The notes below the pieces were generated by a model, which did not search any database, was not told where the DNA came from, and saw nothing but the letters and a program-made list of their open reading frames with translations. From Sulfurimonas sp. HSL-3221 (GTDB lineage Bacteria; Campylobacterota; Campylobacteria; Campylobacterales; Sulfurimonadaceae), in the NCBI RefSeq assembly GCF_021044585.1, contig NZ_CP087998.1, forward strand, positions 186,001 to 250,000: a stretch of DNA of 64,000 nt. The letters run 5' to 3'. Positions 1-8,400 of the stretch are shown here, piece after piece; position 1 is the stretch's first letter; each line of letters begins with the position of its first letter. Made by a program: the position numbers and the translations under genes.

Positions 1-1053
1 GGCAAGGACAACGGTGTGCGCGGTGTGGCGGACCCGACGCAGGGCTTCTCCGTCCTGGGGGAGGCCTACCTGCAGTACAGCCGCGGGCCGATGACCCTCT
101 GGTACGGCCGTAAAAAATATGAGACACCGCTCATTCATACCAAGGAGGTCCGGCTGCTTCCCTCCACGGTCCAGGGGGGGATGGCCGCGGCAACGCTGGG
201 CGGAGCGACGCTCAGCATCGGCTACCTCGACCGTTTCAAACAGCGCACCTCCAATGACTTCGTCAATATCATCGAACACGCCCTCGGTGCGGACACCGAG
301 ACGGTAACAGGGCACACTGCCGGTTACGTGGCCCCCGTCAGCATCGTCTACAGCGGCTACGGCGCGAAGCTGGAGGCGTATGACTACTGCAGTCCCGACT
401 TTATGAATGCCCTCTACGTCGGCGCGGGCTATACGCATGCGCTGGGAACGAGCGGGGCGCTCCTGAACGTGGGGGCGCAGTACATCAACCAGCAGAGCAT
501 CGGGAACGCCGCGGACAACCTTGAGAGCAACACGTCTATTACCGGCGGAAAGAAGCTGAACAGCAACGCCTTCGGCTTCAAGGCGACGCTCTCCCACCAC
601 GAGGGGAGCCTCTTTGCCGCCTACACGAAAGTACTTCGCAGTGCGAGCGACCATGACTCGCTCGTGCTTCCCTGGGACGGTACGCCGCTCTTTACGAACA
701 TGATCACGTCAAATGACCTCTTCCAGTCGCTCTACGGCAGTGCGTTTCAGGCCGACAGCGCCTATATCGGCGGTACCCAGGGGATCAAACTCGCTTATGC
801 GCAGGGATTCGACTTTACGGGCATCAGCGGTTTCAAGGCGACGGTCAGCTGGGCGCAGTTCAGTAACAACCGCCCCGGGTATGACAAGGACCAGCAGGAC
901 ATCAACGCTGTGCTGGCTTACAAGCGTGACGCCTTTTCACTGGCGCTCAAGGGGATCTGGGTCAGCAACAACACCGGGGCATCCAAGGACGGCACCGTCA
1001 GTCAGCTCGACAGCCTCACCCAATACCGCGTGATCGCGAACTACACCTTCTAA
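1..1053 (+). CDS. outer-membrane porin, OprD-like (5' truncated by window)
   Basis: The frame is open from base 1, so the N-terminus lies outside the window; the GTG at 16 is only the first internal start-like codon. The visible 350 residues are rich in alternating hydrophobic and aromatic beta-strand segments. The protein ends in YRVIANYTF, a C-terminal aromatic residue typical of outer-membrane beta-barrels. Phrases such as LWYGRKKYETPLIHTKEVRLLP resemble the OprD-type porins common in Campylobacterota. The expected role is uptake of small solutes across the outer membrane. It lies 23 bp upstream of the carbonic anhydrase gene on the same strand and may be cotranscribed with it. The substrate cannot be told from sequence. 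Confidence 0.75.
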   Translation, partial: GKDNGVRGVADPTQGFSVLGEAYLQYSRGPMTLWYGRKKYETPLIHTKEVRLLPSTVQGGMAAATLGGATLSIGYLDRFKQRTSNDFVNIIEHALGADTETVTGHTAGYVAPVSIVYSGYGAKLEAYDYCSPDFMNALYVGAGYTHALGTSGALLNVGAQYINQQSIGNAADNLESNTSITGGKKLNSNAFGFKATLSHHEGSLFAAYTKVLRSASDHDSLVLPWDGTPLFTNMITSNDLFQSLYGSAFQADSAYIGGTQGIKLAYAQGFDFTGISGFKATVSWAQFSNNRPGYDKDQQDINAVLAYKRDAFSLALKGIWVSNNTGASKDGTVSQLDSLTQYRVIANYTF

Positions 1054-1076
1054 CGTCATCATAAAAAGGAGAAGAA

Positions 1077-1823
1077 ATGACACTCAAAACATTGGCACAA
1101 TCCCTGGTCGCGGCGGCACTGATCGCTACGGCCTCCTCTGCGGCGGAACATGAATCGAAAGCGCACCACGAAGCGCACTGGGACTACGCGGAAAACGGTC
1201 CGGCCCACTGGGAAGAGTTCAGCAAGACCTGCGGCATCGGACATCACCAGTCCCCGATCAACATCGTTCCGGGCAAGTCCATCGCTCTGAACCCGCAGTA
1301 TGTGCTCCACCTGGATGAGGATATCCATACGACGGCGGATATCATCGACAACGGCCACTCCATCAAGGTCACGCCGAAAGCCGGGGGAATGATTGAGCTT
1401 AACGGCGAAAAATTCCGTCTGCTGCAGTTCCACTTCCACGGCAAGAGCGAGCACACCGTCGACGGCAAGCGTTACGACATGGTCGCGCACATGGTCCACC
1501 AGAACCCGGAAACGAAGCAGCTGGCCGTGGTCGCCGTCTTCTTCACCGAGGGCAAGAACAACCCGATGCTTGACAACATCGTCGGCAACGTCGGCCGCGA
1601 AGCCCGTATCGACCCTCAGGATCTGCTGCCATCCGATACCGCGCACTACTTCCACTACATCGGCTCCCTGACGACGCCGCCGTGTTCGGAGAACGTACAG
1701 TGGTACCTGCTGAAGACGCCGGTCGAGGCCTCCAAGGATCAGATCGACGCGTTCCGCAAATACTACGTGGACAACGAACGTCCCGTCCAGGAGCTTTTCG
1801 ACCGCTCCATCGAGGCGAACTAA
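1077..1823 (+). CDS. periplasmic alpha-type carbonic anhydrase
   Basis: This predicted zinc enzyme interconverts CO2 and bicarbonate. A signal peptide (MTLKTLAQSLVAAALIATASSAA) indicates export to the periplasm. Class-alpha hallmarks follow: HWDY near residue 40, SPINI near 61, the zinc ligands in FHFHGKSEH near 120, a third histidine in MVAHMVHQ, and SLTTPPCSE near 200. The 248 aa length is normal for bacterial alpha-CAs. A GGAGAAGAA ribosome-binding site lies just before the ATG. It follows the porin gene closely. In an autotrophic or microaerophilic campylobacterotum it would supply CO2 or bicarbonate or buffer the periplasm; that role is inferred. Confidence 0.95.
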   Translation: MTLKTLAQSLVAAALIATASSAAEHESKAHHEAHWDYAENGPAHWEEFSKTCGIGHHQSPINIVPGKSIALNPQYVLHLDEDIHTTADIIDNGHSIKVTPKAGGMIELNGEKFRLLQFHFHGKSEHTVDGKRYDMVAHMVHQNPETKQLAVVAVFFTEGKNNPMLDNIVGNVGREARIDPQDLLPSDTAHYFHYIGSLTTPPCSENVQWYLLKTPVEASKDQIDAFRKYYVDNERPVQELFDRSIEAN

Positions 1824-1890
1824 GCCTGATTCGCCTCCTTTCGGGGGGCAGCACCCCTTGTTCTAATCTCCGCTTCTGTACAATGGCGCC

Positions 1891-3396
1891 ATGCGCATTT
1901 TTTACCTGCTGATCTTACCGCTGTACCTGGCCGCGTCGACCCTGCACCTGGCGACCTCTTCCAACCCCGCACGCCTGAACCCGATCATTGCGACGGATAC
2001 GGCCAGCAGCGAGATCGCCGGCTTTATCTTCAACGGCCTGGTGAAGTTTGATAAAGACGGCAAGGAGATCATCGGCGATCTCGCCGAATCCTACCGTTTC
2101 GAGGATAACCGTACCGTCGTTTTCAAACTGCGACGCGGCGTCAAGTGGCAGGACGGCGCCCCTTTCAGTTCCGAGGATGTCGTTTTTACCTACAACATTA
2201 TCAACGATCCCTCCGTTGTCTCCCCCTACACCTCGACCTTCCGGATGGTGGAGTCGGTCACGGCGCCCGATGCCTATACGGTGAAGGTGCGTTACAAACA
2301 GCCCTATTTCAAAGCGCTGGAGACCTGGATGATGGGGATTCTGCCCGCGCACCTGCTCAAGGATGAGAAGAATCTTATGAGTAGCGCGTTCAATCTGAAC
2401 CCGGTCGGTACGGGGCCGTACCGCCTGAGCAAGCTTGAGTTTTCAAAGCAGATCGAACTGACGGCATTCGATGATTATTTTGAGCACCGTCCGAAGATCG
2501 ACCGCATCGCTTTTCACGTCATTCCCGACCCGACAACGCGTTTTTTGATGCTCAAGGCGGGCCAGATCGATCTGAGCGGGCTTGAGGCGATGCAGTACGA
2601 GCGGCAGCTGAACGCGGCTTTTTTCAAGCAGTTCCGACCCATCGAAGAGATCTCGCACAGCTATACCTACCTGGGGTTCAACCTTCGGCTGAAGAAGTTC
2701 AAGGACCCGCGGGTACGCCGGGCGCTCTCCCTGGCCATTGACCGGCAGGCGATGGTCGATATCCTCTTTATGGGACACGGCAGGGTCTGTACGGGCCCTT
2801 TCCTGCCCGGCGGCCCCGCCTATAATCCCGAAGTGCCCATTCCGCAGCCGGACCTTGAAGCGGCCAAAGCACTGCTCAAAGCGGCGGGCTATGACGACGC
2901 CCATCCGCTCACCTTCGAAATCGCGACCTCCAACGCCACCCCGGTCCGCCCCTACGCGGCCGAGATCATCCAGCACCAGCTCTCCAAGATCGGGGTCAAG
3001 GTGACGCTGCGCATTATGGAGTGGCAGGCCTTTTTGAACATGGTCGTCTTCCCGCGGGAGTTCGAGACGGTCCTGCTGGGGTGGGCGCTCTCCCTGACCC
3101 CCGACCCCTACCTGCTGTGGCACTCCGATAACGACAAGCCTGGCGCCTTCAACTTTATCGGTTACCACAACCGTGAAGTGGACAGCCTGATCGAACGGAT
3201 GCAGCAGACGGTGGAGCGGGACCGGCTTTCAACGATCTGGCAGGGGATGTTCAAACTGATCACCGATGACGATCCCTACCTCTTCCTCTACATTCCCGAC
3301 GAGATTATCGTGGTCGACAGACGGATCCATCCGATCGAGCCGGCGCTGGAGGGAATCTGGCACAACTACATCGATTGGGAAATGGCACCGGAGTGA
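1891..3396 (+). CDS. ABC transporter solute-binding protein, peptide/nickel type (SBP_bac_5)
   Basis: This 501-residue protein has an N-terminal signal (MRIFYLLILPLYLAASTLHL) and the family-5 extracellular solute-binding architecture. The pattern includes DTASSEIAGFIFNGLVKFD near residue 30, then LAESYRFEDNRTVVFKLRRGVKWQDG and the FSSEDVVFTYN motif, which are diagnostic of DppA/OppA-like proteins. It would bind oligopeptides or similar ligands in the periplasm and hand them to an ABC permease. No permease or ATPase gene is next to it here, so it is an orphan binding protein or acts with a distant transporter. The downstream HAD gene begins directly after its stop codon, suggesting one transcript. 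Confidence 0.9.
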   Translation: MRIFYLLILPLYLAASTLHLATSSNPARLNPIIATDTASSEIAGFIFNGLVKFDKDGKEIIGDLAESYRFEDNRTVVFKLRRGVKWQDGAPFSSEDVVFTYNIINDPSVVSPYTSTFRMVESVTAPDAYTVKVRYKQPYFKALETWMMGILPAHLLKDEKNLMSSAFNLNPVGTGPYRLSKLEFSKQIELTAFDDYFEHRPKIDRIAFHVIPDPTTRFLMLKAGQIDLSGLEAMQYERQLNAAFFKQFRPIEEISHSYTYLGFNLRLKKFKDPRVRRALSLAIDRQAMVDILFMGHGRVCTGPFLPGGPAYNPEVPIPQPDLEAAKALLKAAGYDDAHPLTFEIATSNATPVRPYAAEIIQHQLSKIGVKVTLRIMEWQAFLNMVVFPREFETVLLGWALSLTPDPYLLWHSDNDKPGAFNFIGYHNREVDSLIERMQQTVERDRLSTIWQGMFKLITDDDPYLFLYIPDEIIVVDRRIHPIEPALEGIWHNYIDWEMAPE

Positions 3397-4050
3397 ATGA
3401 TGACGATTCTTTTTGACCTGGACGGTACGCTGATCGATTCGACCGAAGCGATCCTCGAGAGCTTTCACCGCACTTTTGAGGTCCTGGGGGGCGAGCACCC
3501 TTCAGACGCCGAGATCAAGGCGCTGATCGGGCATACACTGGACGACATGTACCTGCGCGTCGGGATCGCCCCCGAGGCGGTAGAAGCGTATGTCCGGACC
3601 TACAAAGAGCACTACCGCCGCATCTCGACGCTTAAAACGGTGCTGCTGCCGCAGGCGCGCGAAGCGATCGAAGCCGCTTCGGCCGTCGCGCGGCTGGGGA
3701 TCGTCACGACGAAGACCGGGCTCTACTCCCGGGAGCTGATGGAACATTTCGGGGTGATGGATGCCTTCGAGGTGCTGATCGGCCGGGAGGACGTGACCCA
3801 CGCCAAACCGCACCCCGAACCGGTGTTGACGGCACTGGAGCGGATGGGGGGCGATCCGGCCCGCAGTTGGCTCATCGGAGACACCCGTCTGGATGCGGAA
3901 GCGGCACGCCGGGCCGGGGTGAGTTGCGTCGGTGTTTTAAGCGGATATGATAACGAAGAGCAATTACGCTTATTAACACCGTTTATAGAAAAAAATGCCC
4001 TCGAAGCGGTCCGATACATCGCAAACAAGGGGAGAAACGTAACGTTTTGA
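3397..4050 (+). CDS. gph: HAD-family phosphatase, phosphoglycolate phosphatase-like
   Basis: The predicted cytoplasmic phosphatase has the four HAD motifs in order: ILFDLDGTLIDS (nucleophile Asp, residues 4-15), VTTKTG (motif II, near 107), the motif III lysine in HAKPHPEP (near 129), and LIGDTRLDAEAARRAG (motif IV, near 150). The alpha-helical cap between motifs I and II and the 217 aa length fit Gph/PpaX-type enzymes, which dephosphorylate 2-phosphoglycolate or pyrophosphate. The start is ATGATG immediately after the upstream TGA, with GGAG overlapping the end of the previous gene, so translation is probably coupled. The exact substrate is not proven by sequence. Confidence 0.85.
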   Translation: MMTILFDLDGTLIDSTEAILESFHRTFEVLGGEHPSDAEIKALIGHTLDDMYLRVGIAPEAVEAYVRTYKEHYRRISTLKTVLLPQAREAIEAASAVARLGIVTTKTGLYSRELMEHFGVMDAFEVLIGREDVTHAKPHPEPVLTALERMGGDPARSWLIGDTRLDAEAARRAGVSCVGVLSGYDNEEQLRLLTPFIEKNALEAVRYIANKGRNVTF

Positions 4051-4186
4051 CACCCTTTTTTTCTCTTCAAAAATGAAAAGCTGTATTTAAGAGCAACTGG
4101 TTTAGAATACCCGATATCTGAGAATAGTCATCATAAGTTAGTAGTATTATGCATATACTGTTCTTAAATTTACCCGAGGAGAAACC

Positions 4187-4744
4187 ATGCTCGAAATCAG
4201 ATGGCACAGCCGTGCGGGACAAGGTGCTGTAACCGGCGCCAAAGGACTGGCGGATGTTGTTTCCACGACCGGAAAGCATGTACAGGCCTTCGCCTTTTAT
4301 GGCTCTGCGAAGCGCGGGGCGGCTATGACCGCCTATAACCGCGTTGACGACCATGAAATTCTTAATCATGAAAAATATATGAACCCCGATTTCGTCTTCG
4401 TTATCGACCCGGCATTGGTCTATACGACAGACGTGACAATCAACGACAAGCCGGAGACGGTCTACATCATTACAACCCATATGAGCACGGAAGACCTGGT
4501 GGCATCCCAGCCCAAGCTCGACGGGAAAAAAGTTTACACTGTCGACTGTATCAAGATCGCTCAGGAGACGATCGGCCGTGCGATTCCGAATACACCGATG
4601 CTCGGTGCTTTCATGAAGATTTCCGGCATGTACGACATTGAGTTTTTCAAGGACAGTATGAAACGCATTCTTGCCAAGCTGCCGCCGAAAATCGTTGATG
4701 CGAACATGGACGCGATCCAGCGTGCCTACGACGAAGTGAAATAA
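4187..4744 (+). CDS. porG: pyruvate:ferredoxin oxidoreductase, gamma subunit
   Basis: This is the gamma subunit of the four-subunit pyruvate:ferredoxin (or flavodoxin) oxidoreductase, which interconverts pyruvate and CoA with acetyl-CoA, CO2 and reduced ferredoxin. The N-terminus EIRWHSRAGQGAVTGAKGLA is the typical POR gamma signature, and FYGSAKRGAAMTAYNRV follows. The length of 185 aa is as expected. A GAGGAGA ribosome-binding site precedes the ATG. It is first of four tightly spaced genes in the G-D-A-B order known from Helicobacter and relatives. In these bacteria the enzyme links central carbon metabolism to the reductive TCA cycle or to pyruvate oxidation. Confidence 0.95.
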   Translation: MLEIRWHSRAGQGAVTGAKGLADVVSTTGKHVQAFAFYGSAKRGAAMTAYNRVDDHEILNHEKYMNPDFVFVIDPALVYTTDVTINDKPETVYIITTHMSTEDLVASQPKLDGKKVYTVDCIKIAQETIGRAIPNTPMLGAFMKISGMYDIEFFKDSMKRILAKLPPKIVDANMDAIQRAYDEVK

Positions 4745-4753
4745 GGAGAGCAG

Positions 4754-5146
4754 ATGAACAACGGATGGAACGATTTTGAAATCGGCGCAATGCTGCGCTC
4801 GTTCGACGGTGCGGTCAATGATGTCGCTACGACGCTTCAGGAAGACCGCCCCTACTCCAAATCGAACTCCTTTACGGCGAGTGTCGCAGACTGGCGTATC
4901 GAAAAACCGATCTTTAACAAGGACTACTGTATCGACTGTCAGTTCTGTTGGATCTACTGCCCGGATATCTCCATTATTTCCCGGGACAAGAAGATGGTCG
5001 GCGTCGACTACGATCACTGCAAAGGCTGCGGTATCTGTGTCGAGGTATGCCCGACGAACCCGAAATCCCTGCTGATGTTTGCCGAGCAGGAAGATGAAGA
5101 CAAAGCACTTGCCGGCTGGCCGGAAAAAGAGAAGAAGGAGAACTAA
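4754..5146 (+). CDS. porD: pyruvate:ferredoxin oxidoreductase, delta subunit (2x[4Fe-4S])
   Basis: This 130-residue ferredoxin-like subunit carries electrons between the catalytic subunits and external ferredoxin or flavodoxin. Two cluster-binding motifs are visible: CIDCQFCWIYCPD near residue 57 and CKGCGICVEVCPT near residue 90, each a CxxCxxCxxxCP pattern for a [4Fe-4S] cluster. The N-terminal 50 residues are an extension typical of campylobacterotal PorD. Its stop codon overlaps the porA ATG (AATGG junction at 5146), so the two are translationally coupled. Confidence 0.95.
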   Translation: MNNGWNDFEIGAMLRSFDGAVNDVATTLQEDRPYSKSNSFTASVADWRIEKPIFNKDYCIDCQFCWIYCPDISIISRDKKMVGVDYDHCKGCGICVEVCPTNPKSLLMFAEQEDEDKALAGWPEKEKKEN

Positions 5147-6366
5147 TGGCAGATAAAATGGAACTGCGCGACGTCGAGGTCTGGGACGGTAACATGGCCG
5201 CCAGCCAGGCACTGCGCCAGGTACAGATCGACGTCGTCGCGGCGTACCCGATCACCCCTTCGACCCCGATTGTCGAGAACTACGGTAACTATCTGGCAAA
5301 CGGCTACATCGACGGCGAGTTCGTCATGGTCGAGTCCGAGCACGCGGCGATGTCCGGCTGTATCGGTGCTGCCGCAGCGGGCGGCCGTGTCGCAACGGCG
5401 ACCTCTTCCCAGGGCTTTGCCCTGATGGTCGAGACCCTTTACCAAGCATCCGGTATGCGTCTGCCGATTATCCTGAATGTCGTCAACCGTGCCCTGGCTG
5501 CACCGTTGAACGTCAACGGCGACCACTCCGATATGTACCTCGGACGCGACAGCGGCTGGATTCAGTTCGATGCGTATAACCCGCAGCACGCCTATGACCT
5601 CAACTTCATTGCTTTCCGCGTCGCGGAAGACCATGAGATCCGCCTGCCGGCAATGGTCCACCAGGACGGCTTCCTGACGTCGCATACGGCGCAGGGTGTC
5701 AAAACAATGGACGATGACACTGCTTATAACTTCGTCGGCGAATTCAAGCCGATGAACGATATGCTCGACCTCGATCACCCGGTCACGCACGGTGTCCAGA
5801 CCGAAGAGGACTGGCACTTCGAGCACAAAGCGCGCCAGCACAATGACCTGATGACGAAGGTCTTCCCGAAGATCGAAGCTGCATTCGATGCGTTCGAAAA
5901 AATGACGGGCCGCCGCTATAACATCGTTGAAACGTACAAGACGGAAGATGCGGATGCGGTTGTCGTCTGTATGGGAACTTCCGTTGAAACGGCGTACGAA
6001 GTGGCCGATGAGCTGCGTGCCGATGGCAAGAAAGTCGGCGTAATCGGTATCCGTGTCGTCCGTCCGTGGCCGCACGCGCAGATCGCAGAGGCCCTCAAGG
6101 GGATCAAAGCGATCGGTGCCCTCGACCGCTCTTCACCGAACGGTACCTTCGGGATGCTCTACAACGAACTGGCCGGTACGGTCGTTAACAGCGGTGAAGT
6201 GAAAGTCCTGACGAACTACGTCTACGGCCTCGGCGGCCGTGACCTCACCAAAGTCCATCTGCGCGAAATCTACGCAGAGCTGCTTGCCAATGCGGAAGCC
6301 GGCAAGCCGACGACACCGCTGCAGCAGCTGATCGGGGTCCGCGGACCGAAGATCAGCTTCCACTAA
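5146..6366 (+). CDS. porA: pyruvate:ferredoxin oxidoreductase, alpha subunit
   Basis: The alpha subunit contributes the pyrimidine-binding half of the thiamine pyrophosphate site. The protein opens with WDGNMAASQALRQVQIDVVA and AAYPITPSTPIVE, the hallmark of POR/KOR alpha chains. SEHAAMSGCIGAAAAGGRV near residue 65 and ATSSQGFALM near 85 follow. The C-terminal transketolase-like domain carries GIRVVRPWPHAQIAEAL near 305. The 406 aa length is normal. It overlaps porD by one base and precedes porB by 11 bp, inside the porGDAB operon. Confidence 0.96.
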   Translation: MADKMELRDVEVWDGNMAASQALRQVQIDVVAAYPITPSTPIVENYGNYLANGYIDGEFVMVESEHAAMSGCIGAAAAGGRVATATSSQGFALMVETLYQASGMRLPIILNVVNRALAAPLNVNGDHSDMYLGRDSGWIQFDAYNPQHAYDLNFIAFRVAEDHEIRLPAMVHQDGFLTSHTAQGVKTMDDDTAYNFVGEFKPMNDMLDLDHPVTHGVQTEEDWHFEHKARQHNDLMTKVFPKIEAAFDAFEKMTGRRYNIVETYKTEDADAVVVCMGTSVETAYEVADELRADGKKVGVIGIRVVRPWPHAQIAEALKGIKAIGALDRSSPNGTFGMLYNELAGTVVNSGEVKVLTNYVYGLGGRDLTKVHLREIYAELLANAEAGKPTTPLQQLIGVRGPKISFH

Positions 6367-6377
6367 GGAGAAGAGAT

Positions 6378-7334
6378 ATGAGCGAAATGAAAAAGATTAA
6401 AAACCTTAAAGAGTTTTCAACATCCGCGGACCGTTTCGAGGGGGCAAACCTCCTCTGTCCGGGGTGTGCGCACTCTATCATCGTCCGCGAAGTTCTCAAC
6501 GCGACGAACGATGACCTGATCCTTGCGGCATCGACAGGCTGTCTGGAAGTTTGTACGGCGGTTTACCCCTATACGTCATGGGACGCTTCCTGGATCCATA
6601 TCGGCTTCGAGAACGGCTCTACGGCTGTTGCGGGTGCCGAGGCGATGTACAAGGCTCTCAAACGCAAAGGGCGCCTGAAGCAGCCGGACCGCGAGCCGAA
6701 ATTCGTTGCGTTCGGCGGCGACGGCGCCTCTTACGACATCGGTTTCCAGTGGATCTCCGGCTGTTTCGAACGCGGTCATAACATGATGTACGTCGTTCTC
6801 GACAACGAAGTCTACGCCAATACCGGCGGACAGCGCTCCTCTTCCACACCGATCGGTGCGAGCACAACGACAGCCCCGGCGGGTCGCGTCAGCTACGGCG
6901 AGAAGATGCACAAGAAAAACATGATGCAAATCATGGCGGCGCACGGCTCACCGTACGTTGCGCAGGTTGCACCGAACAAGTGGAAAGATATGGTCAAGAA
7001 GATCCAAACCGGTTTCGCGACCGAAGGCCCGGTCTTCATCAACGCCATGTCCGCCTGTACGACGGAGTGGAAGTTCCTTCCCGAAGATACGATTGCGATC
7101 TCCGATCTGGCGACGGACTCCCTGGTCTTCCCGCTCTACGAGATCATCGGCGGTACGAAGCTCAACATCACCTACCGTCCGAAAAATGTCATCCCGGTCA
7201 AGGACTATCTCGGTGCGCAGGGGCGCTTCAAGCACCTCTTCAAACCGGAGAACAAGCATGTCCTCGACGAGTGGCAAGCTCGTGTCGACCGCGACTGGGA
7301 ATACCTCCAGCGCCGCGAAGAGGCCAGTGTCTAA
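6378..7334 (+). CDS. porB: pyruvate:ferredoxin oxidoreductase, beta subunit
   Basis: The beta subunit binds the diphosphate of TPP and one [4Fe-4S] cluster. Conserved cysteines appear in LLCPGCAHS (near residue 26), STGCLEVC (near 54) and the later SACTTEW. The TPP/Mg motif is FGGDGASYDIG (near 113) followed by DNEVYANTGGQRS (near 140). The 318 aa length matches the family. It is last in the operon. A short inverted repeat (GTGTC/GACAC) follows its stop but lacks a convincing T-run, so the operon end is not marked by a clear terminator. Confidence 0.96.
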   Translation: MSEMKKIKNLKEFSTSADRFEGANLLCPGCAHSIIVREVLNATNDDLILAASTGCLEVCTAVYPYTSWDASWIHIGFENGSTAVAGAEAMYKALKRKGRLKQPDREPKFVAFGGDGASYDIGFQWISGCFERGHNMMYVVLDNEVYANTGGQRSSSTPIGASTTTAPAGRVSYGEKMHKKNMMQIMAAHGSPYVAQVAPNKWKDMVKKIQTGFATEGPVFINAMSACTTEWKFLPEDTIAISDLATDSLVFPLYEIIGGTKLNITYRPKNVIPVKDYLGAQGRFKHLFKPENKHVLDEWQARVDRDWEYLQRREEASV

Positions 7335-7435
7335 AAGACACGGCTTCGCCCCCTATTAACCCCATCCGTTAAAGCCCCCTTCAATACACAAACGCTACCA
7401 TTTGAAAAATTTTCATCCGATGTTAAAGGACAAAT

Positions 7436-7951
7436 ATGCCTCTGCTTGACAGTTTTACAGTCGACCATACCATCATGCCGGCGCCGGCAGTGCGCAAGGC
7501 CAAAGGGATGAAGACACCCTGCGGGGATGCCATTACGGTCTTTGACCTTCGCTTTTGCAAACCGAACGAGGAGATCATGCCCGAGCGTGGGATCCATACG
7601 CTCGAACATCTCTTTGCCGGATTTATGCGCGACCACCTCAACGGCAACAACGTGGAGATCATCGATGTCTCCCCGATGGGGTGCCGTACCGGGTTCTACA
7701 TGAGCGTGATCGGTACGCCGGAGGAGGTGCGTGTCGCCGAAGCCTGGGAAGCATCAATGAAGGACGTTCTCGGTGTCGAACACCAGGAAGATATCCCCGA
7801 ACTCAACCTCTACCAATGCGGTACCTGTAAAATGCACTCCTTGGACGAAGCCAAGGCGATCGCGTCGGGCGTGCTGGACAAAGGGGTCGGCGTGATGGAC
7901 AACGATGCGCTGAAACTGGACCTCTCCAAGGTTGAAAAGGCGGTCTGCTGA
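7436..7951 (+). CDS. luxS: S-ribosylhomocysteine lyase
   Basis: LuxS cleaves S-ribosylhomocysteine to homocysteine and DPD, the precursor of autoinducer-2, in the activated methyl cycle. Visible family features are [11 protein letters not shown] at the N-terminus, the metal-binding HTLEHLFAG (HxxEH, near residue 54), [10 protein letters not shown] with the catalytic cysteine near 84, and the third metal ligand region CGTCKMHS near 126. The length is 171 aa as usual. An AAAGGA ribosome-binding site precedes the ATG. Its TGA overlaps the ATG of the next small gene. Confidence 0.97.
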   Translation: MPLLDSFTVDHTIMPAPAVRKAKGMKTPCGDAITVFDLRFCKPNEEIMPERGIHTLEHLFAGFMRDHLNGNNVEIIDVSPMGCRTGFYMSVIGTPEEVRVAEAWEASMKDVLGVEHQEDIPELNLYQCGTCKMHSLDEAKAIASGVLDKGVGVMDNDALKLDLSKVEKAVC

Positions 7952-8256
7952 TGAAGCTGCTGCTGCCGATGGACCGGGAGGATACCCAGGAGGGTTCCCT
8001 CGTTCCGATCGCGGAGGCCAAGACTTGGGGTCTGGTCGACGTGGAGGAGGGGCAGGTCGTCGAAGTCCGTTTTTTCGCGGAGAAGGAGACGGCGCTGGAG
8101 GAGTGGCCCGATGCCGTTATCGTGCCGGGTGATTTTGAACCGGTGATGGAGTTCATCGAACAGCAGATGATGGTCCTTGTCGCGCATATGCAGCGTTCCA
8201 TCGACGACATCGTCGAAGCCTTCCTCTTCAAAGAGCTGCACGAACTGGCGTTCTGA
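7951..8256 (+). CDS. small acidic protein coupled to luxS, possibly NifX/NafY-like fold
   Basis: This 101-residue acidic protein begins [15 protein letters not shown] and continues with a SLVPIAEAKTWGLVDV segment. The pattern loosely recalls the dinitrogenase iron-molybdenum-cofactor (NifB/NifX) fold, but the resemblance is weak and the usual glycine-rich and histidine features are not obvious. There are no membrane segments and no cysteines. The ATG overlaps the luxS stop (ATGA), so it is translationally coupled to luxS. The function is unknown and no role in AI-2 metabolism can be claimed. Confidence 0.7.
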   Translation: MKLLLPMDREDTQEGSLVPIAEAKTWGLVDVEEGQVVEVRFFAEKETALEEWPDAVIVPGDFEPVMEFIEQQMMVLVAHMQRSIDDIVEAFLFKELHELAF

Positions 8257-8400
8257 CGCCGGTTTTCTTTCAAAAAAGCTGAATCAAGTATCAATTTTCC
8301 CTTATTTTTCTTAACATCTTAAAAACTGTATAATTACACCCAATTATACTTGGGCCCCCCGGTTTTACCTGGCCGGCGTGTGCCCGACAAAAGGGTTTTT

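Noticed and set aside
4067..6075. Two long minus-strand frames opposite porG, porD and porA
   Set aside because: Their products show no domain; the plus-strand Por subunits have clear cofactor motifs.
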